From positions 12,399,001 to 12,463,000 of the forward strand of contig NC_063263.1 in assembly GCF_019578655.1 (NCBI RefSeq): DNA of 64,000 bases, given 5' to 3'. Numbering within the stretch: the stretch's first letter is position 1; each line of letters begins with the position of its first letter. Shown piece after piece: positions 26,158-35,440 of the stretch. The position numbers were made by a program, and so were the translations under genes. The stretch is from Ricinus communis (lineage: Eukaryota; Streptophyta; Magnoliopsida; Malpighiales; Euphorbiaceae). The notes below the pieces were generated by a model, which was not told the origin of the DNA, did not search any database, and was given only the letters and a program-made list of their open reading frames with translations.

Positions 26158-27302
26158 TAATTAATTAGATGAAGTATTGTTTTTGTCTTTGTGGTCCATG
26201 TTCATATGTGCTTTTCTTTTATTTTTACAAAGATGATAACTTATTTAATGTAAAAATAAAAAAAAAAAACTTAATCCAGAATAAAAGAAATATTGTTTAT
26301 TTTTTATGGTGATAAAGAATCTTGGGTTGAATACATATTTCACATTTTGTATATTAACTGACTTTGTTAGATTCTTTCATGGTCTACTAGCTGAAACAAT
26401 TTTAACCGAATATAAATTAAGCAATTTTGAATGAGTATAGGTAGCAAAATGTCATTGTTACATCCCAAGTTGTAGCCTACAAATAACTTGTGTTTCAGAA
26501 GAAGAAGTTAAACTGTCCCCCTAGTTTTTTATTCTTTAGCATTAAACAATCTACATCACAAAATATGTCGGTGTTTGATGAATTTGTCTTTAGAGTAAAA
26601 GTGTTGTCGTTTTGCATAGCTTGGACTGGTTTCACACTGCTGTGATTGAAGTATGTTTGTCAAAACTATATGACAACAAGAATATTAAAAAAGAAATTTA
26701 TGAAAAGTTTCACCCACTCCTCCATGAAATTCATCATTCTTCACATCTCGCATTCTAAACTCACTAAAATAATTTTTATACTTATATTTATGAAATCAAA
26801 TACTTTTAATAAAAATTTAGATTCAAAATTTTTATTTTTAATTTAATACTTAATTTTATAAATAAAATAATAGCAATTAAAGATAAATTATATTAATATC
26901 TTATTATATTATATAATTAAAATTAGTGAGACAAAATATAATACAGTAATATCATAATATATATTTTTCAAAATTATATATAAATATTATTATATAGATG
27001 AATTTTTGTTACCTTTAAGTATGTTTTTTTTTTGCAATAATTTGTTGTTTTTTATTTTTTTTTCTATATGTATGTTTGATTCTTCTTTTATTTTTTTATA
27101 ACAAATCAACATTTTTATTTTAAAGTGTTCATATTTTGGTTTATGTTATAATTTACATTCAATTATATTGTTTTTAGTTTATTTTGACAATAAATTCACA
27201 ATTTTTGTTTATTTTCAGTATGTTGATTTTTGGTTTAGCTTTTTTTTTTTTTTTTTTTTATAACATATCAACAATATTTTTGGATTTGCATTTTACCTTT
27301 CA

Positions 27303-27413
27303 TTTAAGATTTGATCCTTTGAGATGAACTCGAATTGGTTAATTATGTTCGAAGATTTCTTTTAAGATTTGATCATTTGAGATCAACTTGAATTGGTTAA
27401 TTATCTTTGAAGC
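27303..27413. repeat. 58-base tandem duplication, diverged
   Basis: Two adjacent copies begin TTTAAGATTTGATC (27303 and 27361) and share the core GAATTGGTTAATTAT. They differ at several positions. No coding or structural role is evident. Confidence 0.75.
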
Positions 27414-29742
27414 TTTTGTAAATGTGTCGATTCCATTGTTGGTTAGAAATTGACCAAAATAAATAAAAATTTAAAGAAAAATAAAACAATTTAGTGAGAT
27501 TTATAATTTATTTTAAAAACTCAAAAATAATTTTTTTTTCTAATTTTTTTGAATATAGTTATCAATTTTGGCTTTAAAATTGATTGTGAAAGTAAAGTTT
27601 CATCAATATATTTATTTCTTATCTGATTTAGTAAATTTGTATTAATTTATTCTTTATTTTTTAGATTTTATGTTCTTTTAAGGAATCAAGTATTTTTTTT
27701 ATTAGTTTCAAAAATCTAGATATTTTTAATATTATCTTTAAAATTCTATTATTTTTATAATAAATTTTGGGACAATATTTTTAATAAAAAATACCCTATT
27801 TCCCTTATTTATGTAATTTTCCCCTTTCTTTTAGTTACGTCTTCCTTACCTCAGTTGTTTTATAAGGCGATATTGTGTGAAGTAAAACTGAGAATTCACC
27901 TTTTTTTTTTTCCCGGGGGATATTCAAGAATGTGTTATACAAAAACAGGAGGGATAAATGGTGAAATACCTCCTAATTTACAGGTAATGGTCAAATAAAT
28001 TTAATTTTAATTATTTTAATAAATAAATTTATAACTTCTATTTAAGAGCTAAATAGATATAAATTCTAAAAAAAATTATAAACATATCTACCATACTTAT
28101 TATTTAAATTAGTTAAATAAAATAAAATATAAATAAATATTGCTTTGTAATATTCAAAATAAAATAAGATTTAAATTTTTAAAATTTTATATATTAAAAT
28201 TTTATAGATTTTATTAAAAAAAATCAAAATTGATAGTTATTGTCACTGTCAACTTTGTCGGATCATCATTAACACTATTACCATCAATTTTATTAATTTT
28301 AATCAAAGTCTAAATCTATTTGACTTTTAAATATAAATTTTGAGTCTATTTATTAAAATAATTAAAATTAAACTTATTTGGCCCTAGACTATAAGTTCAG
28401 ACAGATATTTCATTCTTTGTCTAAACCAAAAGTAATAATTTTTAACTGGTGATATAATGTTGTAGCCTTCTGAGATAATTTTATTTTTGACATATATTTT
28501 TATTTTTATATCAAATTAAATTGATAAATAATTAATATATATTTATTATTTTAAACAACAAAATATCTATCAATCGTCAAATTCAAAATCTCAAAATATA
28601 TATGTGCTATTTTTTTATTAATTGTAATTAGCGTTAGCTCTTAATAAAGCAAACAACTAACAGCAAAGGCCCACTGAACTTTAATGGTCCATTTTCTTTA
28701 AGCTTTGGTCTCTTTCACTGAACCAACTATGCTTATGGCCGCGCTTTATCACTTTCCTTTCTTCTTCGATCTTCATTAAAGTTTTGGGACTCACATTTAA
28801 ATGTCGATTCCAAAAATAGTCCTTCTATTAGTTTAAAAATATATAAAATTGATTAAGTAGCTGATAGATTCAACTTAAAGATTAAATAATCATACGTTAA
28901 GCTATAAAATACTATTTTCTTTCTCTTCTTTATCATTTAATATTTCACTAATAAATAGATACAACCCTATAGGTAAAAGATAAAAATATTAACTTAAGAG
29001 CTCGTGGATGAGATAGTAAAGATCTTTTTTAGTTTAACTAAAATTTCAAATTCAAACTTTAAGTATGCAGTTGTGTTGAAACTCTTGAGAGAGTGTTTTA
29101 CTATCCATAAAAGTCTTACTTGACATACTTTAGATTAACTCTCTCTATATATATTTAAAAAAAAAGATGAAAATATTATATTTGAAAAAGTAGGGATCAA
29201 AGTGCTTAATAGAATTATTCTTTTAGGAAGTATTTATAATTGTTTTATAATTTTATACGAAAATTCAAATAGTATTTTATTTGCTGGGTTTTAAATTTAT
29301 AATCTCGTGCATATACTATTTAATTTCTACCATGGTCCAAATATATAACATTAAATTAATCTTCTGTAGCATTGAATTACGATTGAAACATCAACCTTGA
29401 AAATTGATAAAGAAATATTACGAAAGTTAAATTTATAATTGAAATTAAAAAAGTTAGTTGAAATTTGATTTTCATTTGTTATTTTTTACGTATTATACAT
29501 TCATAAAAATATCCAAGTAATTTAACTAAGATATTGTTCGTACTAAACTAAGAGATTGATAATAATATACAAAGTTAAAATCCAAATTTAATATGAAGTG
29601 ATAACAACATTAGAATCATATATAACTAAAAGGTTAGTTATTACTCTGTTTCTAATTGCTTCAATATACACTCTCATTTACATTATTTGCTGTGTTTGTT
29701 TATTCGCTTATCTGGATTTTGTTCATAATTTACAAACAAATT

Positions 29743-30025
29743 TGAAGAAAATAGAAATGATGAATTTATTGATTTTATGATTCTGATCTTTTATAATTGA
29801 TTGTGTTGATATATATACATGTATATGTCCAACGGTAGCCTATTCTACTCGGTTGCCTTGGTATTTTTGTCCAACGTCCCTTTCTTTTTCTGGGAAAGGT
29901 TGGAGCGGCCTTTTCCTACCACAGGGATGGTTGCTCCCTTTCTCAGGGCCTGTGATGACTTGCCCTGCACAGGCTTTTCTGCCTGTGCAGTGTCTGAGGC
30001 CATGCTTTCTTTATTTCCTCTTTCA
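29743..30025 (-). repeat. 3' LTR of the copia element
   Basis: Begins TGAAAGAGG on the - strand at 30025 and ends CTTCA at 29743, giving the usual TG...CA termini. It is longer than the 5' LTR because it holds an extra CCTGTGATGACTTGCCCTG-containing block of about 24 bases near 29947-29971. The pol reading frame runs into it and stops at 29845. Confidence 0.9.
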
Positions 30026-31521
30026 ATACTTCCCCTCAAGTTGGGTTCATAGAGGTTGATCGAACCCATCTTGCTTAAAATTGAGTGATGCGTCTGTTTA
30101 TCGAGTGTCTTTGTAAGGATGTCAGCTATTTGGTCCTGGCTCTTGATATACGGAGTTTCAATTTCTCCTTTTTGAATCTTTTCCCTGATGAAGTGACAAT
30201 CCACTTCAATATGTTTAGTTCGTTCATGAAACACAGGGTTAGATGCAATGTGACGGGCGGCTTGGTTATCACAATGCATCGTCATAGGTCCGTTGATTTC
30301 AATCTTCATATCTTTGAGGACTTGCTTGATCCAAATGAGTTCGCTAGCTGTAGATGCCATTGCACGGTACTCAGCTTCTGCGCTGGATCTAGCAACAACG
30401 TTTTGCTTCTTGCTTTTCCATGTTACTAAGTTTCCTCCCACAAAGACACAAAAACCAGTGGTTGACTTCCTGTCACTGCTTCCTGCCCAATCTGCATCAG
30501 AGAATCCAACTATAGAGTTAGAATTGTTATTTTTCATCCATATTCCCTGTCCTGGGGTTCCCTTTAGGTATTTGAGAATCCTATCTATAGCTTCTAGGTG
30601 ACAAGTGCGAGGGGCATGCATAAATTGGCTTACCATACTTACTGCGAATGATATGTCAGGTCTAGTGACAGTGAGGTATATTAACTTTCCTACCAAACGT
30701 TGATAATGTCCTATGTTGGCTAGAGGTTTTCCATCTTCAAGATTGAGTTTGACTTTAGTTTCCATAGGGGTGTAGGCTGGTTTAGCCCCTAATTTTTCGG
30801 TTTCTTTCAATAGATCAAGAGTGTATTTCCTTTGACATAGGAATAAACCTTTAATGGACTTTGCCATTTCTATGCCTAGGAAATATGAGAGCTGCCCAAG
30901 ATCCTTAATATCAAACTCTTTCTTTAGACTTTGCTTGACATCCTTAATACCTTGGTCATCGTTTTCTATTATTATGATATCGTCAACATATACAAGAATA
31001 ATGACTGTGTGTGTGAGATTGTGTTTAACAAACATAGAGGAGTCAGAATTGCATTTAGTAAAATCAATTTTTAATAGAAAGAGGCTTAGTTTGGCGTACC
31101 ATGCTCTCAGAGATTGTTTAAGTCCATAAATGGCCTTTTTTAGCTTACATACCAGGGAAGCATCTGTGGCTGATTTGTGACCTAGGGGGAGAGTCATATA
31201 AACTTCTTCTTCTAGGTTTCCTTGTAAAAAGGCGTTCTTCACTTCCATTTGGAATAGGCTCCACCCTTGATTAGTTGCAACTGAGAGAAGGATTCTGACA
31301 GTGTTCATCTTGGCGACTGGAGCAAACGTCTCTTGGTAATCAACTCCATAAGTTTGAGTGAAGCCTCTGGCGACGAGTCTGGCCTTGTATCTCTCAATGG
31401 TCCCATCACTATTATACTTTATTTTGTATATCCATTTGCATCCAACTGGTTTCTTATTTGTAGGAAGAGGAATAATATCCCAAGTGTCATTCTTTTCTAG
31501 CGCTTGAAGTTCATCTTTCAT
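29845..31521 (-). CDS. Copia reverse transcriptase and RNase H
   Basis: An uninterrupted frame of 558 residues covers the RVT_2 reverse transcriptase (CKWIYKIKYNSDGTIERYKA, LVYVDDIII) and the copia RNase H (FSDADWAGSSDRKSTTGFCV, SSAEAEYRA, CDNQAA). The YVDD box is intact, but the first catalytic Asp, normally in QMDVKNAFL, is Glu here (codon at 31243-31245). The true start of the domain lies further upstream, beyond a TAG at 31531-31533 that probably replaces a Trp codon. The frame reads through the polypurine tract into the 3' LTR. Confidence 0.92.
   Translation of the reverse strand: MKDELQALEKNDTWDIIPLPTNKKPVGCKWIYKIKYNSDGTIERYKARLVARGFTQTYGVDYQETFAPVAKMNTVRILLSVATNQGWSLFQMEVKNAFLQGNLEEEVYMTLPLGHKSATDASLVCKLKKAIYGLKQSLRAWYAKLSLFLLKIDFTKCNSDSSMFVKHNLTHTVIILVYVDDIIIIENDDQGIKDVKQSLKKEFDIKDLGQLSYFLGIEMAKSIKGLFLCQRKYTLDLLKETEKLGAKPAYTPMETKVKLNLEDGKPLANIGHYQRLVGKLIYLTVTRPDISFAVSMVSQFMHAPRTCHLEAIDRILKYLKGTPGQGIWMKNNNSNSIVGFSDADWAGSSDRKSTTGFCVFVGGNLVTWKSKKQNVVARSSAEAEYRAMASTASELIWIKQVLKDMKIEINGPMTMHCDNQAARHIASNPVFHERTKHIEVDCHFIREKIQKGEIETPYIKSQDQIADILTKTLDKQTHHSILSKMGSINLYEPNLRGSIERGNKESMASDTAQAEKPVQGKSSQALRKGATIPVVGKGRSNLSQKKKGTLDKNTKATE
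30028..30040 (-). other. Polypurine tract of the copia element
   Basis: CTTGAGGGGAAGTA lies just upstream of the 3' LTR, as expected for the plus-strand primer. It also encodes part of the pol C terminus. Confidence 0.75.
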
Positions 31522-31616
31522 AGCCTTACACTATTTTGGACTGGTGTTGGCTTCGTAGAAGTTGGTTGGCTCAGGATGGGATGAGATCTGGCTTAAGTAG
31601 CTACGATATTGACTTG

Positions 31617-32846
31617 CTATGGTATCATAGGAAATAAAACTTTGGATACGATACCGAATGAGATACATAATCTCTTAATTTCAGGGGGGCGAGTTTGACG
31701 AGTGGACCTTCTCAAGGCGATTGCTTCCTCCTGAGGTTGAGATTGGCTGTCAGAGATTTGAGATTGGCTTTCAGAGGTTGTATCTCCAATTGTATTGTCT
31801 CCCCCTGAAGGAATTGACCTTGAGACAATGGTCGGCTCCCCCTGTAGAAAATCCTGAGTAGCGCTGCTAAGAGAAAAATCAGAGTTAGGCGGAAATACTA
31901 GCGGACAAGGCCCATGAGGATTATCATGAGTTTGGGTGGTGTAATAGGGGACTGTCTCAAGAAATGAGACATCACGAGAGATGTAGGTTTTATGAGTATA
32001 GGGGTCATAACATTTATATCCCTTTTTAGTGGAGGAATATCCCAAAAATAGGGTCTTGACAGAGCTCTTGTCGAGTTTGTGTTGGCAGTTTATGTGAACA
32101 TAACAAACACAACCAAAGACCTGGAGATGACTCAAATCAATTTTCCTACCTTTGAGAACCTTTAGGGGACTCAAATGCTTTAAAACGGCAGTGGGGAGTC
32201 TATTGATCAGGTAAGCAGCAGTTAAAAGGGCATCAGACCAAAAAATCGATGGAACATTATTTTGAAAAAGGAGAGTCCGAACGACATTGAGAAAATGTCT
32301 ATTTTTTCGTTTAGAAATACTATTTTGTTCAGGAGTATTGATACAAGTGGTTTGATGAACAATCCATTTTTGTTTAAAGAATGTAGAAAAGTTTTGGTTT
32401 ATGTATTCTGTGCCATTGTCAGAGCGAAATTTTTTTAAAGTAGCATTATATTGGTTTTGTATGAAATTATAGAATTCCTCGAAACAAGAAAAGACTTCAT
32501 TTTTTCCTTTTAGTAAATACACCCAGGTAGTACGAGAATAATCGTCAATGAAAGTGACAAAATATTTAAAGTGATTATTAGAAGTAACAGGGGCAGGTCC
32601 CCAAACATCAGAGTAAATTAAGTCAAAAGCTTTTTCAGATACACTGGAGGATAAGGAGAAAGGTAATCGAGTGTGTTTAGAAAATTTACACACATCGCAA
32701 TTGTTGAAACTTAAGTTATAATGAAATAATTTATTCAAAACATTGTCGGATGGATGCCCTAACTGCTGATGCATTAATATGCCTTGGTTAGGATTTGTGG
32801 ACAAAAAAACATTTATTGGGAGGAGCATAAAGGTAGTAGAGGCCAT
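31617..32846 (-). CDS. Copia integrase, catalytic Glu replaced
   Basis: A frame of 409 residues has the GAG-pre-integrase zinc-binding piece (HQQLGHPSDN, CDVCKFSKH), the integrase core with the first Asp in YSDVWGP and the second in RSDNGTEY, and the copia C-terminal region (VFGCVCYVH, KTLFLGYSSTKKGYKCYDP). Exactly 35 residues after the second Asp the expected Glu is Lys (codon at 32310-32312, within SISKRKNRH where active copies read ...ERKNRH). The frame ends near a frameshift before reverse transcriptase. Confidence 0.9.
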   Translation of the reverse strand: MASTTFMLLPINVFLSTNPNQGILMHQQLGHPSDNVLNKLFHYNLSFNNCDVCKFSKHTRLPFSLSSSVSEKAFDLIYSDVWGPAPVTSNNHFKYFVTFIDDYSRTTWVYLLKGKNEVFSCFEEFYNFIQNQYNATLKKFRSDNGTEYINQNFSTFFKQKWIVHQTTCINTPEQNSISKRKNRHFLNVVRTLLFQNNVPSIFWSDALLTAAYLINRLPTAVLKHLSPLKVLKGRKIDLSHLQVFGCVCYVHINCQHKLDKSSVKTLFLGYSSTKKGYKCYDPYTHKTYISRDVSFLETVPYYTTQTHDNPHGPCPLVFPPNSDFSLSSATQDFLQGEPTIVSRSIPSGGDNTIGDTTSESQSQISDSQSQPQEEAIALRRSTRQTRPPEIKRLCISFGIVSKVLFPMIP

Positions 32847-33276
32847 TTTCTAGTTTTCCCTCACCAATCGTCTTCCCGGAGATTCGATCCTGAAAAATGA
32901 CTGAAGTAGGTGAGAAAATAACATTGCAGTTTAAATCACAAGTAATTTTACCTACAGATAATAGATTGGATTTAAATGCAGGCAAATATAAAATATTTTC
33001 AATATGTGAGTTAAATAAATTTGAAGTGCCATATCCTTGAATTTTGAATTTTTCTCCATTGGCAACAGTCACATGGTGAGAAGGAGAAACCAAATTGAGG
33101 TTGGTTAGGTTTTTTGGATCCCAGGTCATGTGATATGTTGCCCCTGAGTCAATAATCCAGAAATTTTGACAAGATTCTGAAGAATTTTGTAAGGAATTTA
33201 AAGCAGTGTGAACCGAACCTGACCCGTCGGGTTGAGTTAACCCAAACCCGTTGGGTTGGAGAACCAAGGCCTGCAA
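32788..33276 (-). CDS. Copia protease region
   Basis: An open frame of 162 residues holds the aspartic protease active site in FWIIDSGATYHMT, followed by the typical HVTVANG and ILYLPAFKSNLLSVG segments. An upstream stop near 33285 separates it from gag, and a frameshift near 32790-32810 separates it from integrase. The Asp-Ser-Gly catalytic motif itself is intact. Confidence 0.85.
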   Translation of the reverse strand: MQALVLQPNGFGLTQPDGSGSVHTALNSLQNSSESCQNFWIIDSGATYHMTWDPKNLTNLNLVSPSHHVTVANGEKFKIQGYGTSNLFNSHIENILYLPAFKSNLLSVGKITCDLNCNVIFSPTSVIFQDRISGKTIGEGKLENGLYYLYAPPNKCFFVHKS

Positions 33277-33602
33277 TTGGGCCTACATTTCGGCCATTTG
33301 GGCCTGATGCTTCTGCTGGGCTTGTAGTGCCTGGTGAGCTCTTTGGGTTGGGACCGGAAGGCTGTTGAGCTTCTTGGGCACAGTGGCTCGGGGCCGGAGA
33401 AGTCGGGTCGGGTCCAAGGTTGGCCCGGGTCGAGTTGTTGTAAACCTAGGGAATCGGGTCGGGGCGTCATATAACTATCTGCATATGACGCCCAACCCCT
33501 GAATTCCATTTTCTCCTTAGGGTTTGCTTCGGGTCTTCTTCTTCTTTCTCTTCGCACCCTTTCGCCGTTTCCCCCTTCCCAACCTCGGGTTGGCTTGAGC
33601 TT

Positions 33603-33659
33603 GGGGTGTAGGTGCCAGCAACGAGCGCGGCTGTGACCCTACTTCTTGTAGTGGTCGCA
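33603..33659 (-). pseudogene. Broken gag CCHC zinc knuckle
   Basis: In a frame other than that of the preceding open frame, the DNA encodes CDHYKK, a TAG stop, then GHSRARCW. A copia nucleocapsid knuckle has the spacing C-x2-C-x4-H-x4-C. Here the second Cys is Tyr and a stop occupies the position before GH, so the metal-binding site is destroyed twice over. Confidence 0.7.
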
Positions 33660-33792
33660 CCGCTCGCTCGTGCTCGCCTCTCCCCCTGTTCTGTTTCTTG
33701 CGGTGAGATCGGGGCGACGCGATGCAAAGGCTTGGTTTTCCGCGAGTTCAGTAGAGGCCGAGGGATTCATAAGATTCCTTCGTGTCTCCTCG

Positions 33793-34380
33793 CTACTGAC
33801 CGGTGTCGTAGTTCGGGGACAGGAGGATTTGAGATCTCAAGCTCTCGTAGCTTGAGTCCAATCCTCCCAGGTAAGTGAATACTAGATCATTGTCGGCTCG
33901 TTTTTGAATTTTTGTTGTATCTGTTGAAGGAGGTAAGTAAGTCTGGAGTTCTTCCCATCTTGTCAGTATTTCTGTGGCATATTGTGAGTTTGATTTTGTG
34001 CCTTGTGTGATTCTGGCCAATTCCTGTTTAAGATTAAATATGTGAGTAAAATTTTGTTGATGGCCATATAAGCCTTTTACCTTATCCCATATTGCTTTTG
34101 ACGATTCCAGCAACATATAGAGCTTGGAAATTTGGGGCTCCATAGTGCTGGTAAGCAGTGACATGACCAAGTGGTCTGTCGTCTGCCATTCTTCAATTTT
34201 TTCTGCCTCTTCTTCTGTCGGGTCTTTTGGTCTAGTAGGTTTGGGTTTAGGTTTAGTCCCAGTGATGAACCCCAATTTCCTTCTACCATTAAGCCCTATG
34301 TAGACAGCTTTTGACCACTCGAAGTAATTTTGATTACCTCTGAGGATTATATTGGTCAATCTGTTATCGGTTTGAGACAT
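33793..34380 (-). CDS. Copia gag N-terminal part (truncated frame)
   Basis: An open frame of 195 residues starts MSQTDNRLTNIILRGNQNYF and carries the copia gag signatures (LGFITG, YLGGLDSSYESLRSQILL). The first ATG lies about 85 bases inside the primer-binding site, as is normal. The frame ends early in the region linking the capsid part to the zinc knuckle. The remainder continues in another frame, so the product would lack the nucleocapsid region. Confidence 0.88.
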   Translation of the reverse strand: MSQTDNRLTNIILRGNQNYFEWSKAVYIGLNGRRKLGFITGTKPKPKPTRPKDPTEEEAEKIEEWQTTDHLVMSLLTSTMEPQISKLYMLLESSKAIWDKVKGLYGHQQNFTHIFNLKQELARITQGTKSNSQYATEILTRWEELQTYLPPSTDTTKIQKRADNDLVFTYLGGLDSSYESLRSQILLSPNYDTGQ

Positions 34381-34449
34381 GATGAATTTCGAAAGGAATT
34401 CTGAGAATTTGGTTTTTGTTTGCTTGATTGCTATCTCACAGGTTTGAAT

Positions 34450-34464
34450 CCTACTCTGATACCA
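34450..34464 (-). other. Primer-binding site (initiator tRNA-Met)
   Basis: TGGTATCAGAGTAGG follows the 5' LTR without a spacer. The first 11 bases are the standard plant copia site complementary to the 3' end of initiator tRNA-Met. Confidence 0.88.
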
Positions 34465-34723
34465 CGAAGAAAATAAAAATAATGAATTTATTGATTTTAT
34501 GATTCTGATATTTTACAATTGATTGTGTTGATATATATACATGTATATGTCCAACGGTAGCCTATTCTACTCGGTTGCCTTGGTATTTCTGTCCAACGTC
34601 CCTTTCTTTTTCTGGGAAAGGTTGGAACGGCATTTTCTTGCCACATAGATGGTTGCTCCCTTTCTCAGGGGCTTTTCTGCCTGTGCAGTGTCTGAGGCCA
34701 TGCTTTCTTTATTTCCTCTTTCA
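34465..34723 (-). repeat. 5' LTR of the copia element
   Basis: Begins TGAAAGAGG at 34723 and ends CTTCG at 34465, directly beside the primer-binding site. The terminal A of the canonical CA end has become G. Otherwise it is nearly identical to the 3' LTR except for the indel. Confidence 0.9.
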
Positions 34724-34737
34724 ACAAAATTGAATTC

Positions 34738-35440
34738 AACTCCAATTTGATTCGGAAGTGGGGGAAATATGTACGTACGAGGCACCTGATAATTGGCACA
34801 TTTCTTGGTACTTGACATTTAGATAACCCAGATTTGCCCAATTGCTAAACATGGCCAACTCAATGAGTCGGATCTGCAAATAGTCCTTCTCCTTCCGAAA
34901 GAACTTAATGAAATGCTTCCCCCCAGAAGTTTCTATTCCTGATAATTGTGTTGGAAATGAACCCAATATCAGGCGTAGAGTCAATAAGAGCTTGTGGCGC
35001 ATAGTCTCCTGTCAGGATCAAGCCTCTCAGGAATAGTCACAGCAGTATGCTTGGCTAGTTTATAATTATCGACATCTACTCCCCCTTTTTCGTCTGACGT
35101 AACCAAATTCAGCAGCCGCTTGATGACATATCTGTATATCACATTAATATTGTCAAACGTCGTGTACGATATTGGTACAACTTTGTTCATCATTTGGGAC
35201 ATTGATAGAAAGAACGAGAACCTCCTCTTATGTTGGGTTGGTTTCGCATCAGGATCAGTAGGCTCCGGGACTTTTATCTGTCCAAATCGAACTCAAGTAT
35301 AGCATCCAAATGTCCTGCCAGAGGGTAGAAACTCCAAGCCCAACGGGCAACCTCTGTAAGTACATCTGAGGGTACATGGCTACGGATTTCACCATCATCT
35401 CAAGAATAATGATTCTCATGAATTAAACCAGTACCAAATA
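34738..35440 (-). pseudogene. Unrecognised decayed coding-like block beside the copia element
   Basis: Immediately upstream of the copia insertion, on the same strand, is a stretch of moderate GC content. It holds successive open segments in different frames: about 35420-35290 (piece VARWAWSFYPLAGHLDAI), 35300-34985 (piece SYTTFDNINVIYRYVIKR) and 35000-34738 (piece KDYLQIRLIELAMFSNWANL). Each segment reads like protein (mixed hydrophobic and charged residues, aromatic-rich) and the breaks look like frameshifts. I do not recognise the family and give no function. Options are a decayed host gene or an old virus-derived or transposon-derived insertion. No introns are evident within it. Confidence 0.4.

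Larger units (their letters stand above)
24885..29742. other. Gene-poor AT-rich spacer
   Basis: The first 200-400 bases are presumably the promoter and leader of the phosphodiesterase gene. The rest is very AT-rich, with a (TA)n array at about 26123-26152, a T-homopolymer at about 27241-27259, and a 58-base tandem duplication at 27303-27413. Open frames are short and unrecognisable. I see no gene. Confidence 0.55.
29743..34723 (-). mobile_element. Degraded Ty1/copia LTR retrotransposon
   Basis: About 4.98 kb, reading right to left. It has two LTRs (about 259 and 283 bases), a primer-binding site complementary to initiator tRNA-Met, gag, protease, integrase, reverse transcriptase and RNase H in copia order, and a polypurine tract before the 3' LTR. 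The coding region carries several frameshifts and stops, and changes at catalytic residues. My hand alignment of the LTRs shows about a dozen substitutions plus one indel of about 24 bases, so the insertion is not very recent. A 5-base ACAAA adjoins the right end. The same ACAAA lies two bases outside the left TG, so the target duplication is plausible but imperfect. The element can no longer move by itself. Confidence 0.95.

Noticed and set aside
33612..33878. + strand frames within the copia gag region
   Set aside because: Antisense shadows of the GC-richer gag linker.
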